This document shows, piece by piece, positions 34,401 to 45,047 of a stretch of 64,000 nt of DNA. Both the position numbers and the translations under genes were made by a program. How positions within the stretch are numbered: the first letter of the stretch is position 1; each line of letters opens with the position of its first letter. The notes beneath the pieces were generated by a model. That model was not told where the DNA came from and made no database searches. It saw only the letters and a list, made by a program, of their open reading frames with translations. The DNA lies in assembly GCA_011109175.1 (NCBI GenBank), contig RDEW01000004.1:768030-832029 (forward strand), written 5' to 3'. This stretch comes from Dicyema japonicum (Eukaryota > Dicyemida > Rhombozoa > Dicyemidae).

Positions 34401-34700
34401 CTTTCTTGCATTTATGTCGATATTTGACTTTTATGTGAAAATAGTCGGGGGTTCGGTTTCCCTCTGTTCATTGGACTTTTGGAAAAGTCTCCCCTCCAAT
34501 GCCCCTGGAATCTGTAAGAATTTAACTTCAATAACAACGATACTGGTTGTTCCAAAAAGTGGTATTTGCCAAAAATGTCACTAGCATAGACCAATCAGCA
34601 CGTGGGTAATTGGCTGGAAAGTTGAGGTGGTGACATAGCTTTATTGTACTAAATATTACTTTTCTTCATAAAGGATGATACCTCGTCTTCTTTTTTTGTG
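34401..34700. other. short intergenic stretch
   Basis: Between the AP-3 sigma stop and the next gene's stop. No feature seen beyond chance frames. Confidence 0.3.
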
Positions 34701-34701
34701 A

Positions 34702-34982
34702 TTAAACAAGAAGTGATGGATTCGGGGACATCAGAAACTCTAAGTCATAAACAAAGAAAGTTTCGGATGCACTACGGATCCGAGTTGAGAGGAACTCAAA
34801 TATGATTCTATTTATGTTCGCAGAGAGATTGGAAGCGCAATCTCCTAAAGGCTGTGAGATCCTCAGGAGCGGCGTTGGTTCAGCAAAAGTCTTGGAATTG
34901 TAATCTTTCGCAAACATTCTTACTGTCTCTTACAGTTGCAGCCTGACTTTTTTCTGATAAATTTGTTCCACCAGGAAGACAT
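34702..34982 (-). CDS. small hypothetical protein
   Basis: Product unknown. The ATG at 34982 gives MSSWWNKFIRKKSGCN. A 29-nt intron then joins YYNSKTFAEPTPLLRIS, and the frame runs on to SPNPSLLV-stop. The spliced length is 252 nt (83 residues), divisible by three. The basic start followed by a Ser/Pro/Leu-rich body fits no family I recognise. It lies 80 bases downstream of MGMT on the same strand, so shared transcription is possible but unproven. Confidence 0.4.
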
Positions 34983-35062
34983 TTGAAAGACCTATTGGAC
35001 CCTTTTAGATACCCCCTCCCATCAAATTTCAACAAACTCAGTATACTATTATTTATCAAAAA

Positions 35063-35401
35063 TCAATTAAGAAAATCAAAAACGCAGGAAGAGTCGATTT
35101 TTCCGTTGGAGAACGTGACCCCCTCAGATTTGAGGAGGTCAATCTTCTTTTCAATATAAATTCCACTTAAGTGCCCATTAAATCCCCCAAAAGATAAATC
35201 AGACTTTACAACACGGTGGCATGGCACGATTGGGGCACGTGGATTATTCTTCAAAGCCTGTCCCACAGCTCTGAATGCTTTAGGTCTTCCCAAAGCAACT
35301 GCCACGTCCTTGTAGGTCGACACCTTCCCTTTGGGGATTTGCTGTATCTTTTTATAGACCTGCTCTGCGAATGTATCATCATTAACAAGATCAACGACCA
35401 T
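35063..35401 (-). CDS. MGMT: methylated-DNA-protein cysteine methyltransferase
   Basis: A DNA-repair protein that moves the alkyl group from O6-alkylguanine to its own cysteine, once per molecule. The frame is unbroken for 112 residues from ATG 35401. It holds PKGKVSTYKDVA, the arginine-finger helix RAVGQALKNNP (Arg 44), and the active site VPCHRVV with Cys 61. The retained cysteine separates it from alkyltransferase-like proteins, which have lost it. Only the C-terminal DNA-binding and active-site domain is present; the N-terminal domain of the roughly 207-residue vertebrate protein is absent, unless upstream exons were missed. Confidence 0.85.
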   Translation of the reverse strand: MVVDLVNDDTFAEQVYKKIQQIPKGKVSTYKDVAVALGRPKAFRAVGQALKNNPRAPIVPCHRVVKSDLSFGGFNGHLSGIYIEKKIDLLKSEGVTFSNGKIDSSCVFDFLN

Positions 35402-35472
35402 CAAACACGACAACCGGGAAAATAAATATTTTATAAAATATAAAATTTAAAATAAAAATTTAATTCCTTTCG

Positions 35473-35800
35473 TTGATTATATTGCCGGCTAGTTTTCTCT
35501 TCAAGGGTCGAGAGTGTAAACTGTCTCTGGCGGAAGATCATGCGGCAGATCCAATCAGACACCACATCCATTCCCATTCTATAATCAGGAGTGGCAATGT
35601 TGAGAAATCTACGTATCTGCAAGAGCAAGGAAACCCATTCAGAGAAGTGGCGGCTCATGCAAAGGAATTCAGATCGTCCATAAAGAAGTGCACTCCGATA
35701 GAATTCCTCTGAGACAAAAAAAAGCACTTCCAGAGGGCAGTTGGGTTGCTGACGAAACATTCAATGAGAATTCGCGAGATGTTGAAGACTGGGATAATTT
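35473..35800 (+). mobile_element. L4 LINE fragment
   Basis: QEQGNPFREVAAHAKEF then SSIKKCTPIEFL-stop repeats the block of the inverted copy at 9.8 kb. The overlapping minus-strand frame is a shadow. Confidence 0.5.
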
Positions 35801-36204
35801 AATTAGTGAGCTAATCTTTTTTTCTTGGTGGTCTTGATTTTTAAAATAAATAATTAGCAAGGAGTCTCTCGAATTGAGCGATCGAAGGGTAGATATTAAG
35901 TCTTAGTACTACATCCGGGTTTTTTAAGGAATTTCTTTTCTTGTCGAGAGCACTATCTGTTACGACCCCTGGGGTTAAATATATACGTTATAAAGTTTAA
36001 AATGGTTCTACGATTTTAGGGGTGGTCTGATAGAAGTATGTTCAAGGGTATTATCCATCTACCGAGAGAAGATCAAATTTGGGAGACCTTTGTTAATTAT
36101 TATTCTCCAAGACAACTGGTTAGTAAACTGGCGAATTTTTGTTGTCGTTAAAGTTGGAATGCCTAAAGCCATAGACTTGGAATTAGACACATTCATGAAT
36201 TATT
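35801..36204. other. no gene recognised
   Basis: AT-rich; no supported feature. Confidence 0.3.
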
Positions 36205-36490
36205 AATCCCGAATATACCGAGAAAGAAGTTAACACTAATTAAGTGTATACAGTTACCACTGTCACAGAATCAGAGTCCTTCCAATGTCAAACGAGTACA
36301 TCCAGAACCAGCATAAAAAGTAGAAGACGTCCATTCCTTGCAAGTGTGAGAACCCCTCCTGTAGAGTGGAGAGCAAATGATCCTTGATCTCACTCTATCA
36401 AAAAAGGGAGGAGGAGGAACAGAAGAAACAAACAGAAGTCTTCAAGTAGCCACACGGGACCACACGACCACTAATAAAATTTAATAAATA
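36205..36490 (-). repeat. family B repeat, well preserved
   Basis: It shares with the 6.3-kb copy the CCGA.TATACCGAGAAAGAAG start, CAGAGTCCTTCC, GAACCAGCATAAAAAGTA, GAACCCCTCCTGTAGAGTGG and GAGGAGGAACAGAAGAAAC blocks. It ends about 90 bases before the MED11 start. Confidence 0.65.
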
Positions 36491-36582
36491 AAATTCAACT
36501 CCCTTTACTATTTTTGTAGATAAATTAAATTAATCATTTTATGAAATTAATAATTTAAATTATTAAACCTGTGTTTTGTGTC

Positions 36583-36976
36583 ATGTCGAGCACTGTTGAG
36601 AGATTAAAGACGATCGAGTTAATTGAAGCTAATTTAAAAGAATCACTGAAATGCTCAGGTAATGAGAAATGATGATGCCATAGCTAATATTATCAATGAA
36701 ATGGCTGGACAGATTAACAGAGAACGGTGTAAGAAATTATCAACTGAATTTTATAATTTGATAAGTTCGTCTCAAATAAAAATGAATGAGCAAATAAATT
36801 ATATTAATAATCACTGTATTGGTTATTTTTGTTATTTTACTGCAGAATGTCCTGCCACTTCTAATTTCAACGATAGGACTATGAAGAGGAGGTTGACCAT
36901 TGATTGGCTAAGACAGTTTGATGAGCGACTTAAAGATATTGAAAACAAATTAAATAGTCATAATTTTTCTAATTAA
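36583..36976 (+). CDS. MED11: Mediator subunit 11 (probable)
   Basis: A head-module Mediator subunit linking activators to RNA polymerase II. Two introns, 25 nt at 36659-36683 and an in-frame 24-nt one at about 36824-36847, leave 114 residues; human MED11 has 117. The N-terminal helix VERLKTIELIEANLKESLKC and the following INEMAGQINRER and QIKMNEQINYINNH match the helical spacing of MED11 (ERL..LE.IE..I, LE..KE..NE, QI.YL). The tail (WLRQFDERLKDIENKL) is also helical. Identity is low, so another small coiled-coil protein is possible. It begins just after a family B repeat. Confidence 0.6.
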
Positions 36977-36999
36977 TTCATTTTTCTATTTTTTGCCTA

Positions 37000-37455
37000 T
37001 AAACCTACGTATCCCCCTTACTGTGCAACTACCAAATAGTTTGCTTGGTGGAGACGATTCCCAAGCTACTGTTCCCAGGTTTGCACCACGCCTGGTATAC
37101 CCAAGATATGGAAAGACTCCGATCCTGTTATGGAGAATAGTTTAAAATAGTTCTCCCCGCCGATTTTGACCCTCTGTCGTTCAGGGATCACTCGGGAAAT
37201 TTTTTTTTTCTTTTAGCCCAGCAATAATAATAAACGATGAAAACAAATCAGGCCTCAGCTGCCAAGAAACAGTGAGCATAGGCACGGGCGATTTCAATTC
37301 GCTAAAAGGACCATTCTCCATTTACGGGGGATCACTGAGTCGCGACTGCATTGTCAATTTTGTTGATGACTCCTTACAAAAGTCGACACTCTGGCAATCT
37401 GAATAGCCAGGAAATACAAAATTTGAAGCAGTGAATGTTTCCTGGACATAATAAA
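37000..37455. other. no gene recognised
   Basis: Contains a T-run near 37200 and an ORF fragment without family features; likely LINE debris. Confidence 0.25.
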
Positions 37456-37880
37456 TCGTTCGGACACTATAACTTACGACAATATCCTAGATTAAGCTCG
37501 ACTGTCACGGAGGCTATCGAAGACGTCCGGGTTATTTGCCTTCTGGAACGACCATTCCATGAAAGCCGAGAGAGGTGTCCTGCCTGGGACTCAACGTGCA
37601 TGGACACTTTCTTAAACGCGAATCTACTAAGAAAATTCTAAAAGGCGGAAATATCATCATAGCATTGGGGATCGTTCGCATTCCAGCCAATCTCCGTTTA
37701 GACTTCCGGCGTGCTGGCCCTTGTTTAGCAGGTTGATCGGCGATTGCGAGGCTGCGAAAGGGAGAGTCCTATAATGACATGATGGCATTTCCAGAATATT
37801 GGGCTCGTGATTATGAGGGGTAACTCCCATTCGTGCTCAATGCCTGCAGACTATAATGGAGAACTTGCTTGTTGTAGTGC
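37456..37880 (+). mobile_element. L3 LINE fragment
   Basis: RCPAWDSTCMDTFLNANL aligns with [10 protein letters not shown] of L3. At 37.78-37.85 kb the end matches the NSHCVLNAC terminus seen at 29.6 kb. Confidence 0.5.
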
Positions 37881-38289
37881 TTACCGTGTCTTGTGATGGA
37901 CCAGCTGCGAAGTCAAAGATGGGGATGCTATACAGAGGTTGGAGGATGATAGCTTGTCATTATTTCGAGCGGGGGTTCTCTTTGTGAAGGGTCTGATTGT
38001 TTACAACAAAAAAATTGTGCAGGACTCAATACATATTTTCCTCTCTTATCAGAGTTCCCCATGGAACAAAGGATCTTCTCATTAAAGTCTCCGCAAATGA
38101 TTGGGTGCTTAAGTGTGACCGAGAGATGAGATTCTGGAAAATGCGGATGAACAGGAGCTTTTTATCTACCTCCAGTCATTCAAGTGAAAGAAACCGGTGA
38201 TTAACAAAAAGTAACAACCAGAAACTGATGATCCAGAGATCAGTCATATATTTGTTTGGAGATTGCAGGCGGGAGATATAAGTCGATTA

Positions 38290-38520
38290 GTGTGAAGGAG
38301 TTCGGACACCAAACTAACTACTCATGTGTTCCCAAACACGTTCCAACAGATACATAATCTTGGCCCGATTCGCCTCCCTTAAGCTCACACAAGCACGTAT
38401 CGAGTGGCGTATAACCGGATGCTCATGGTCGAACTGGCAGGCCTCTCGGTTCTTACGGATTAAGGATTCCAGAGGCATGGAAAAGAGTCCTTTCCAGATG
38501 AATTTCAGTGATTCCAGTGT
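38290..38520 (-). mobile_element. L4 LINE 3' fragment
   Basis: The minus strand reads LESLIRKNREACQFDHEHP then HSIRACVSLREANRAKIMYL, ending in a variant of the L4 tail near 38.32 kb. The same EHR.KMR.LLERAGIT context ends other L4 copies. Confidence 0.5.
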
Positions 38521-38619
38521 AAATACTCATTATGATAATTATTAAACATGAATATTTAAAAAAATTAATTTAAATTATAAAATATTATTTTGTTTACTTT
38601 TAGTTAGCTTAGATTACAA

Positions 38620-38896
38620 ATGGCACAAAATTCTAAGAATAAAGCCAACGACGGTAAGCAGGTATTTACTCTAATTTATGCTAATAGGACTTACAAGATA
38701 CTCTGAAACCAAGGAAGATTGTTGGGGCGACATGTCAACTGGTGAATTGTTGTTTCTAGTCGAATGGATGTATGATCATGTGCTCAATTGTAGAAATGAG
38801 GGACAAGACGCTTCGTTGGTTCCTGCACGTGATTTAAAAGAATCCCATCCTCAACTTGTTATTAATTTTTATCAATCACATTTGAAATTTAAATAA
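38620..38896 (+). CDS. chromoshadow-domain protein, HP1-like
   Basis: Chromoshadow domains dimerise and bind PxVxL peptides in heterochromatin proteins. A 34-nt intron (38654-38687) and an in-frame 24-nt intron (38770-38793) leave 72 residues. The read GELLFLVEW..EGQDASLVPARDLKE then PQLVINFYQSHLKF follows the HP1 chromoshadow pattern ([34 protein letters not shown]). No chromodomain is present, and upstream sequence holds no exon for one. The C-terminal aromatic that binds PxVxL in HP1 is not seen. The gene's 3' flank is where the L1 LINE inserted. Confidence 0.6.
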
Positions 38897-38935
38897 ATAC
38901 TATAATTTTTTATTAATTTTTTATACAAAATTTAA

Positions 38936-41900
38936 AACAAAACACACATTATTTGTGGTTGCTAATATAATATTGATGACGTTGTGGTTCACCAAGAGGT
39001 GTCATTTGGTTGTGCCTGTGCCCTACACAGCACACATGAAAAAGAACCACATCATTTCCCTATCGTCTCTCTTCAAGGAGATCTCGATGGCGACCATTGA
39101 GCGGGCACGAAGCTTTCGCTCCCAAGAATCCCTCCTGACATCCGGTGACATTGAACTAAACCCAGGGCTGCAGAATAGACCCATCAGAATCTTACAACTT
39201 AACATCAATGGAATCACCTCGAAACATACCGAATTGGCTGAGTACTTGGTTAAACACCGTATTGACATTGCCCTTCTACAGGTGTCACGTTTGTCTGGCT
39301 TCTCCCAAACACCAAAATTCAAAAACTACTCTTTGCTCCGTTCTGAGCGATCAAATGGATCTCACGGCGGTGGCCTGGTCACCCTCATTCACAACTCCAT
39401 CCCATTCACGGATACCACTGACCACACATTGACAGCGGCTTCTGATAAACATATGGAATTGCTATCCATCACCATCAATATTATGTCAACTCCTTACACA
39501 ATTCTGAATATCTACATTCCCCCTTCGTTTTGCTGCCAGAAGAGTTACCGACCAAACCTAGAATTCCTTCAACTATACGAAAACATAGTTATTTGCGGCG
39601 ATCTAAACGCTAAAGATCCACTATGGTTCCGAAACCAGAATTCGGACCACAGAGGGAAACAAGTGATCTCTGAACTGGAACACCTAGTGATATTGAATAA
39701 CCCCCGCCAACACACGAGATGTGGAACACGCCCTGGGGATCCTAACACGTCTCCCGACCTCTCCATATGCTCAGCTCCCCTTGCAAAATCGATCTACTGG
39801 GATGTCAGATATGACTTACCCTCAGATCATAACCCTATTCTGATCGACATCTTCTTGCATTTCGGACGAACTATGTCGAGGCGAACCTATGTGAACTACA
39901 AAAGGGCGAGATGGATCGACTTCACGGTTGACGTCGAAACGTCGCTGGAAAACTTCTCTGTGAATAATTTTACCTCTCCAGACAAAGCCATTGCACATTT
40001 CAACTCAGCCATCCTTTCGGCGGATAGAAAGCACGTCCCTAAAGGATTCATCCATGATTACAAACTATTTTTCAACAAAGAAATATTGGATCTCATCTGT
40101 GAGAGAAGACGCCTAAAACGTTCCCGAACAACCAACCAGCAACTCCAAGATGAAATTTCTTCCCTAAACAAGAAGATAACCCACCTCATTACGGAGCTCA
40201 AAAAGGAGAAGTGGTCCACTTTCGTCTCTCGATTGAATCCAAAATCAAAACCCCAAAGTTTCTGGAGATTTATCAGAGAAATACAATCAAATCAAACCGA
40301 ATCGAGCACAACCCATGGAGGTAGACTTGGAAAGGACAACCAAACGAAAGATTTCCACTGCCAGGCAAATGACTTGATGACTCACTATTGCAAAATGAGT
40401 CATATTCCAATGAATAAAGAAAATCGACCTCATATTACTAAACCCCCAAGGGTAACAAAGGCACGATTCGAAGTATCAGTAAGTCATGTTCAAAACCTCA
40501 TTACAAACTCAAGAAACTCACCAGCCACGGGACCCGATCGGATCAGCATATTCCACCTAAAGCACCTCGGTCCAAACGGGCTCTTGGCACTTAAAGATAT
40601 CTACGAATTCTCCATCAACAGGTGTTTCATCCCGATGTTATGGAAGAAGTCGAACATTATCCCAATACTCAAGAACAACAAAGCCTCCTCCTTGCCCTCT
40701 TCGTTCAGGCCAATTTCCTTAACATCTGTTGTCTCAAAAATCCTCGAAAGGATCATTCTTAACGAAATCACCCCCTACCTCGACCTCTCCGACTCACAAC
40801 ATGGTTTCCGTCCTTTACACTCGACCACCACGCACTTACTGACACTAACCCAATACATCTCCAACGGTTTCAACAACTGCAAACCCCCGGAACGAACTGT
40901 CTTGGCCTCTATTGACCTAACTAAAGCTTTCGACAGAATCTCCCGTGTGGTCCTCTGCAACAAGATCTATTCTTCAAATATTCCCTCTGTATGGAAGTCA
41001 TGGCTCACAAATTTCCTCTCGGGAAGACTGGGTCATACGTGTCTATATTCAAATCTATCAAGATATCGACTCCTACCAAACGGTGTTCCCCAGGGATCAG
41101 TCCTTTCACCCTCACTTTTCAACCTTTACGTCAAAGACATCCCAACAACCCAAAATACGTTACTATTGACATATGCCGATGATCTAGTAATCGCATCCAG
41201 GAGTGGCGATGTTCGACTGGCCACCGAAAAAGTGCAGTACCACCTGAACTTGCTATCCGACTGGATGAACTTAAACTGGATGAGTGTTTCCACCTCGAAG
41301 TCATCAGCTACCCTGTTCACAACCGATCGAAGACAATTCAACCTAAACCCCACACTCTCGTTGGGTGACGAACCACTCCCCTTAAATAAATACCCGAAGA
41401 TCCTTGGAGTTGTCTTCGATCCTTCACTCTGTTTCAACAGACAAGTGGAGGAAGTAATGACAAAAGCCAAGCGGAAACTTAACATATTACGGGCAGTAGC
41501 TGGCCACTCAAACGGTCAGCAAAAAGAAAACTTAACTCTTCTCTACAAACAGTTCATCAGGACTACACTCAACTACGCCTCACCAAGTTGGGCCCCCTCA
41601 ATCTCCTTGTCCCTTTCTCAAGAACTGCAGAAAGTGCAAAACTCGGCGCTGAGAATAATAACTGGCTGTTTAAAGTCAACCCCCACCGACCATTTACATT
41701 GGGAGTCGAAAATCCTCCCGCTCTATGACCACCTGGAAATGCGTAATTTACAATTCCTACGGCAGTCGTTCGACCCGAATCACCCAGTTCACGCTTTGCT
41801 AAGTAACAATAACCGCAGATACATACGCAGGACCCTCTTTGACCTACAAAGAGCCTTGTCGAAGATCACCCCCCCTCAAGAAGACTCAACTTGGACCCGC

Positions 41901-42223
41901 CGAATCCATGATTTTATCTCAACACGGGCCATTAGGACACTTCAATATAACAAAGTCTTGGAGCGCTTCCCCCCTGATATCAGTCCAACGGAACAATCGC
42001 TCCCGAGGAAGATCAGAATCGGACTGGCTCGCCTACGATGTGGACACCACCCTTTTCTGGCTGGCAGAGTAGTTCGAGACCTTTTTCCCTGCCCTGGACC
42101 ACCGGATGCAAAAGTCGAGGATCTCTGGGAGCGGCCTGTCCGGACTGCACGCTCTTTGATGGTCGCCGGCTTCCCACTTGCTGGCGAAGCCGGGGTTTTT
42201 AATTTAATTTAACAAAACACACA
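38936..42223 (+). mobile_element. L1 LINE, full-length ORF, with 13-bp target-site duplication
   Basis: A non-LTR retrotransposon bounded by AACAAAACACACA at 38936-38948 and 42211-42223. One ORF fills it, and the insert ends in a short TTTAA-type tail with the stop codon overlapping the duplication. The sequence is more GC-rich than its flanks. Confidence 0.88.
38976..42212 (+). CDS. L1 LINE polyprotein: APE endonuclease and reverse transcriptase
   Basis: About 1,078 residues from the ATG at 38976, without stop. A 2A-like motif (SGDIELNPGL) precedes the endonuclease. Endonuclease motifs: LQLNINGITSK, SHGGGLV, GDLNAKDPLW, SPDLSIC and SDHNPIL. Reverse-transcriptase motifs: FRPISLTSVVSK, QHGFRPLHSTTT, ASIDLTKAFDR, NGVPQGSVLSPSLFNLY, TYADDLVIAS (catalytic YADD) and ILGVVFDPS. 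The C-terminal part reads ALRIITGC..TDHLHWESKILPL, typical of Jockey-like elements. Two changes stand out: the 2A motif ends in Leu, not Pro, and the usual LQE of the endonuclease is LQV. The intact frame suggests recent insertion. Which host factors it uses is unknown. Confidence 0.88.
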   Translation: MTLWFTKRCHLVVPVPYTAHMKKNHIISLSSLFKEISMATIERARSFRSQESLLTSGDIELNPGLQNRPIRILQLNINGITSKHTELAEYLVKHRIDIALLQVSRLSGFSQTPKFKNYSLLRSERSNGSHGGGLVTLIHNSIPFTDTTDHTLTAASDKHMELLSITINIMSTPYTILNIYIPPSFCCQKSYRPNLEFLQLYENIVICGDLNAKDPLWFRNQNSDHRGKQVISELEHLVILNNPRQHTRCGTRPGDPNTSPDLSICSAPLAKSIYWDVRYDLPSDHNPILIDIFLHFGRTMSRRTYVNYKRARWIDFTVDVETSLENFSVNNFTSPDKAIAHFNSAILSADRKHVPKGFIHDYKLFFNKEILDLICERRRLKRSRTTNQQLQDEISSLNKKITHLITELKKEKWSTFVSRLNPKSKPQSFWRFIREIQSNQTESSTTHGGRLGKDNQTKDFHCQANDLMTHYCKMSHIPMNKENRPHITKPPRVTKARFEVSVSHVQNLITNSRNSPATGPDRISIFHLKHLGPNGLLALKDIYEFSINRCFIPMLWKKSNIIPILKNNKASSLPSSFRPISLTSVVSKILERIILNEITPYLDLSDSQHGFRPLHSTTTHLLTLTQYISNGFNNCKPPERTVLASIDLTKAFDRISRVVLCNKIYSSNIPSVWKSWLTNFLSGRLGHTCLYSNLSRYRLLPNGVPQGSVLSPSLFNLYVKDIPTTQNTLLLTYADDLVIASRSGDVRLATEKVQYHLNLLSDWMNLNWMSVSTSKSSATLFTTDRRQFNLNPTLSLGDEPLPLNKYPKILGVVFDPSLCFNRQVEEVMTKAKRKLNILRAVAGHSNGQQKENLTLLYKQFIRTTLNYASPSWAPSISLSLSQELQKVQNSALRIITGCLKSTPTDHLHWESKILPLYDHLEMRNLQFLRQSFDPNHPVHALLSNNNRRYIRRTLFDLQRALSKITPPQEDSTWTRRIHDFISTRAIRTLQYNKVLERFPPDISPTEQSLPRKIRIGLARLRCGHHPFLAGRVVRDLFPCPGPPDAKVEDLWERPVRTARSLMVAGFPLAGEAGVFNLI

Positions 42224-43075
42224 AATGGGCTGTTGCTGTGGTTCGTGAAATTATCTGTAAAATCCGAGAAGTAAGGTTTAACATGTGTCACCTTCCTTAC
42301 GTTCAATGTCAGAGGGTTATCTAAAGTCTTGAAAAACTCTGTCGAAGACTTAGTGGAATAAAGTTTGATCAGATGCCTTAAGGAGACTGAACTGAGTGAT
42401 GGATTTGAAGAAGATTGTGTAGACTCTTCCTCCCTAGTGAGTCGCAGCACTATGACTAGGGGTTTGCCATAAGGAATGATATTCTCTCAATATATTTTTA
42501 TACTGCACCATTAATGACAAAGTTGGGGCGATATAACTAAAAATGGGTGGTTCTACAACTAAAATGATGGGAAGAACGAACGGGAATATAAAATACGCAG
42601 AACCAGGTTCGAGACATTATAATCTTGACACCTACTAAGGCCATTAGTACAGGAAACATACGGAACTCGCCCTACCTATAGAATCAACTTGAGAAATCAT
42701 GGGATCTTATACGGAAAATGATCCTCATAGCGGTGGAAGGCTATTTAATAGACAATCAATAAAAATAATTCACGCTCGGGAGAAACGAGCATAATATTTA
42801 AACACTGACGACCGGCGCTCCCAGACTCTGTGGACGGTCACGGAGCGCCACACCGATAATCCTGGACGTGACCTCCAAAAATTGGAAGGCGTGTCAGACA
42901 GGTAGAGTATATTTTGACAGGAACAAGTGTATTGGGTTGTCATTGTTAGTTTATCGGGTTGCTCATATATTTTTTACAGTGGCATCTGTGAAGTAGTAAT
43001 AAAAATTACACACCTGTTAGTTTGAAATGTTTCTTTGACGAAAGATTCAATAAAAACTGTTTTTGTATAATTTGC
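42224..43075. other. no gene recognised
   Basis: A minus-strand frame at 42199-42450 is Ser/Thr-rich and unassigned. The rest is AT-rich without supported features. Confidence 0.25.
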
Positions 43076-43149
43076 GCATTATATAAAATATTTTTGATTA
43101 AAAACTAATTTAAAAAAAAACAATTTATTACGCAACATGACAATCAAAC

Positions 43150-43670
43150 TAATCCAGTTGATAGGATGAAATAGCTGTTTCCCCGGAACTGCCAGAGAAA
43201 TCTTTTGGAACAGCCACTCGTTTTCCCGACGTTCATTACTTACTTTCGATATCGTTGACCCAAACAATCGTAGAAAAGAGACCGTTTCGGCCCCGAAGAT
43301 TCCGCTCGTCTCTACGACAATGGGCTGTACACAGATTCTTGTGAAGAGGTTGTCGTATTTTTTTATCTTGAATTTCTCAAAGTCCGAGCAGCCTCCCCAG
43401 CGGAACCAGCAAGTCTCGACTGGGAAAAGTTGTCGGTGCAGGCCACATCCCAAATCAAGCATTTCCACGAGAGAAGGGGAACACACGTCCGGGCGGTTTC
43501 CATCTCCACGACCCAGGCCCACCACTTCCAGAGATGACAGGAATCCAGCCGCCTCAAGAGAGAGCTTCACAACCCCGTTGATGGCGGCACGTCTCGGAAA
43601 CCTGCCACTCCTGAGACACCAAGATAGCGAGTAAAGTCTTTTGCAGTTTTTACAAATTTTAAAGAACATT
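43150..43670 (-). mobile_element. L3 LINE 3' end
   Basis: The minus-strand frame is nearly open: RSGRFPRRAAINGVVKLSLE, AAGFLSSLEVVGLGRGDGNR, VVETSGIFGAETVSFLRLFG and KVSNERRENEWLFQKISLAV. This is the longest L3 C-terminus in the window. Confidence 0.7.
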
Positions 43671-43850
43671 TAAATTTGTGATTTTATTGAAAAAAAGTCT
43701 CCCTACTCATAACTAGTCAGAAGATGAGGACATGAATAACCCAGTTTGTTTTTTTTTCTTAATAAAGTCTCCACAATTATTTTGTTTAAAAAATTGTTCT
43801 AGTGGGCCTCTTTGACACTCTATTGAAATGGTGAACTTACTGCAAGAACA

Positions 43851-44800
43851 ATGGACAATGAACTGAAAGTGGACGTAATAAACCGTGTTTCCAGCACGTC
43901 TCTTCCCTGTCTAATCTGTGACAAAGTAAACAAGAGGAAATTCGGTATTAAATGTTCCCGTTGCCCCAATTTTGGACACCTTGTGTGCTATAAGCTATCT
44001 TCGACTTCCAGTAATCTCACACGCCAGATCCTACACTGCACTAACGGATCGGACACTGAACCACTGGTATGCATGGCTCGGGAAGTCTGGACGCAACTGG
44101 GTGTTGGATTTCCGAAGAACGCTAATAAACAACGAGAATGGGACAAGCTTATATGCTCAAAGATCATAGAAGAGATAAAGCCTGTGCTTGATCAGCATCG
44201 TCTGGCTTGTCTGGCTTCTGCATCGACGAACGAGAGTGGAGTCTGGCTCAGAGCTTTACCATGTACCTAACTTGAGACACTAGTGGATGACGACGTGACG
44301 AGGATTGGGGTTTCCGTCCGCTTTGCACAATCCATCGGTGAGATGTGGAGGAATGGTCGACGCGAAAGGTTTTCACGCTCTTTCCTGCCGCAGAAGTGCT
44401 GGAAAGAGTCCAAGACACGCCACAATCAACGGAATTATTGCTTGGGGCCTTGAGGCTGCTGGATTCCCTGTCCAATTGGAGCCGCTTGGACTTACTCGAA
44501 CTAACCGAAGACCGGACGGAGCCACTCTCTTCCCATGGGAGAGTGGTAAATACCTTGCCTGGGACGGTACCTGTGTCGATAGACTCTCTCCCTCCAACCT
44601 TGCAACGGCAGCAACTAACCCAAGCTCTGCTTCGGAGAAGGCTGAGACCCTAAAGAAATACGCATGTCTTGGTGGATAGTTCATTTTTGAACCAGTCGCC
44701 GTGAAAATGTCGGGAATCATGGGAAACGTCACTGGTTCTGCTAAACAGAATCGTTCATGCAAATCGTCAAAGGAAATGGGTTCTCAATTATGAGAACAGC
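43851..44800 (+). mobile_element. L3 LINE with N-terminal zinc finger joined to C-terminus
   Basis: ATG 43851 starts a PHD-like finger (CLICDKVNKRKFG, KCSRCPNFGHLVCYKLSS, ILHC). About 25 residues later the frame enters the L3 C-terminal part (LDQHRLACLASASTNESG, WLRALPC). Across a stop it continues in another frame: [58 protein letters not shown]. The reverse transcriptase that should lie between is missing, so the copy looks internally deleted. Confidence 0.6.
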
Positions 44801-44906
44801 CAGCAGTTGTTGACTGTTAGATTTTGCGTTAAATAAAATTGGTTTATTTAAAACCTTAAGTGGGCAACAATTTCATATATGTTTACAGTATAAATTAGTG
44901 TTACAA

Positions 44907-45047
44907 ATGTCCAGGATATTGGTTCTGACAGTAACGGAAAAGCTTCCTCTCCCAATAAACAGATGCCCACTTAATTTTGTAGAGGAAAATGTTCGACTTG
45001 TACGATCACTGGGACGATCTGACGAGACTTTCTGCAGAGTTTATTAG
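44907..45047 (+). CDS. possible small ORF of 46 residues
   Basis: ATG 44907 to TAG 45045-45047, reading MSRILVLTVTEKLPLPIN then CPLNFVEENVRLVR. It is well balanced in composition in an otherwise AT-rich gap and lies tail to tail with SPT6. No family recognised; it may be a fragment. Confidence 0.25.
   Translation: MSRILVLTVTEKLPLPINRCPLNFVEENVRLVRSLGRSDETFCRVY

Noticed and set aside
39023-39322. Minus-strand frame within the L1 element
   Set aside because: It is antisense to the endonuclease coding frame.
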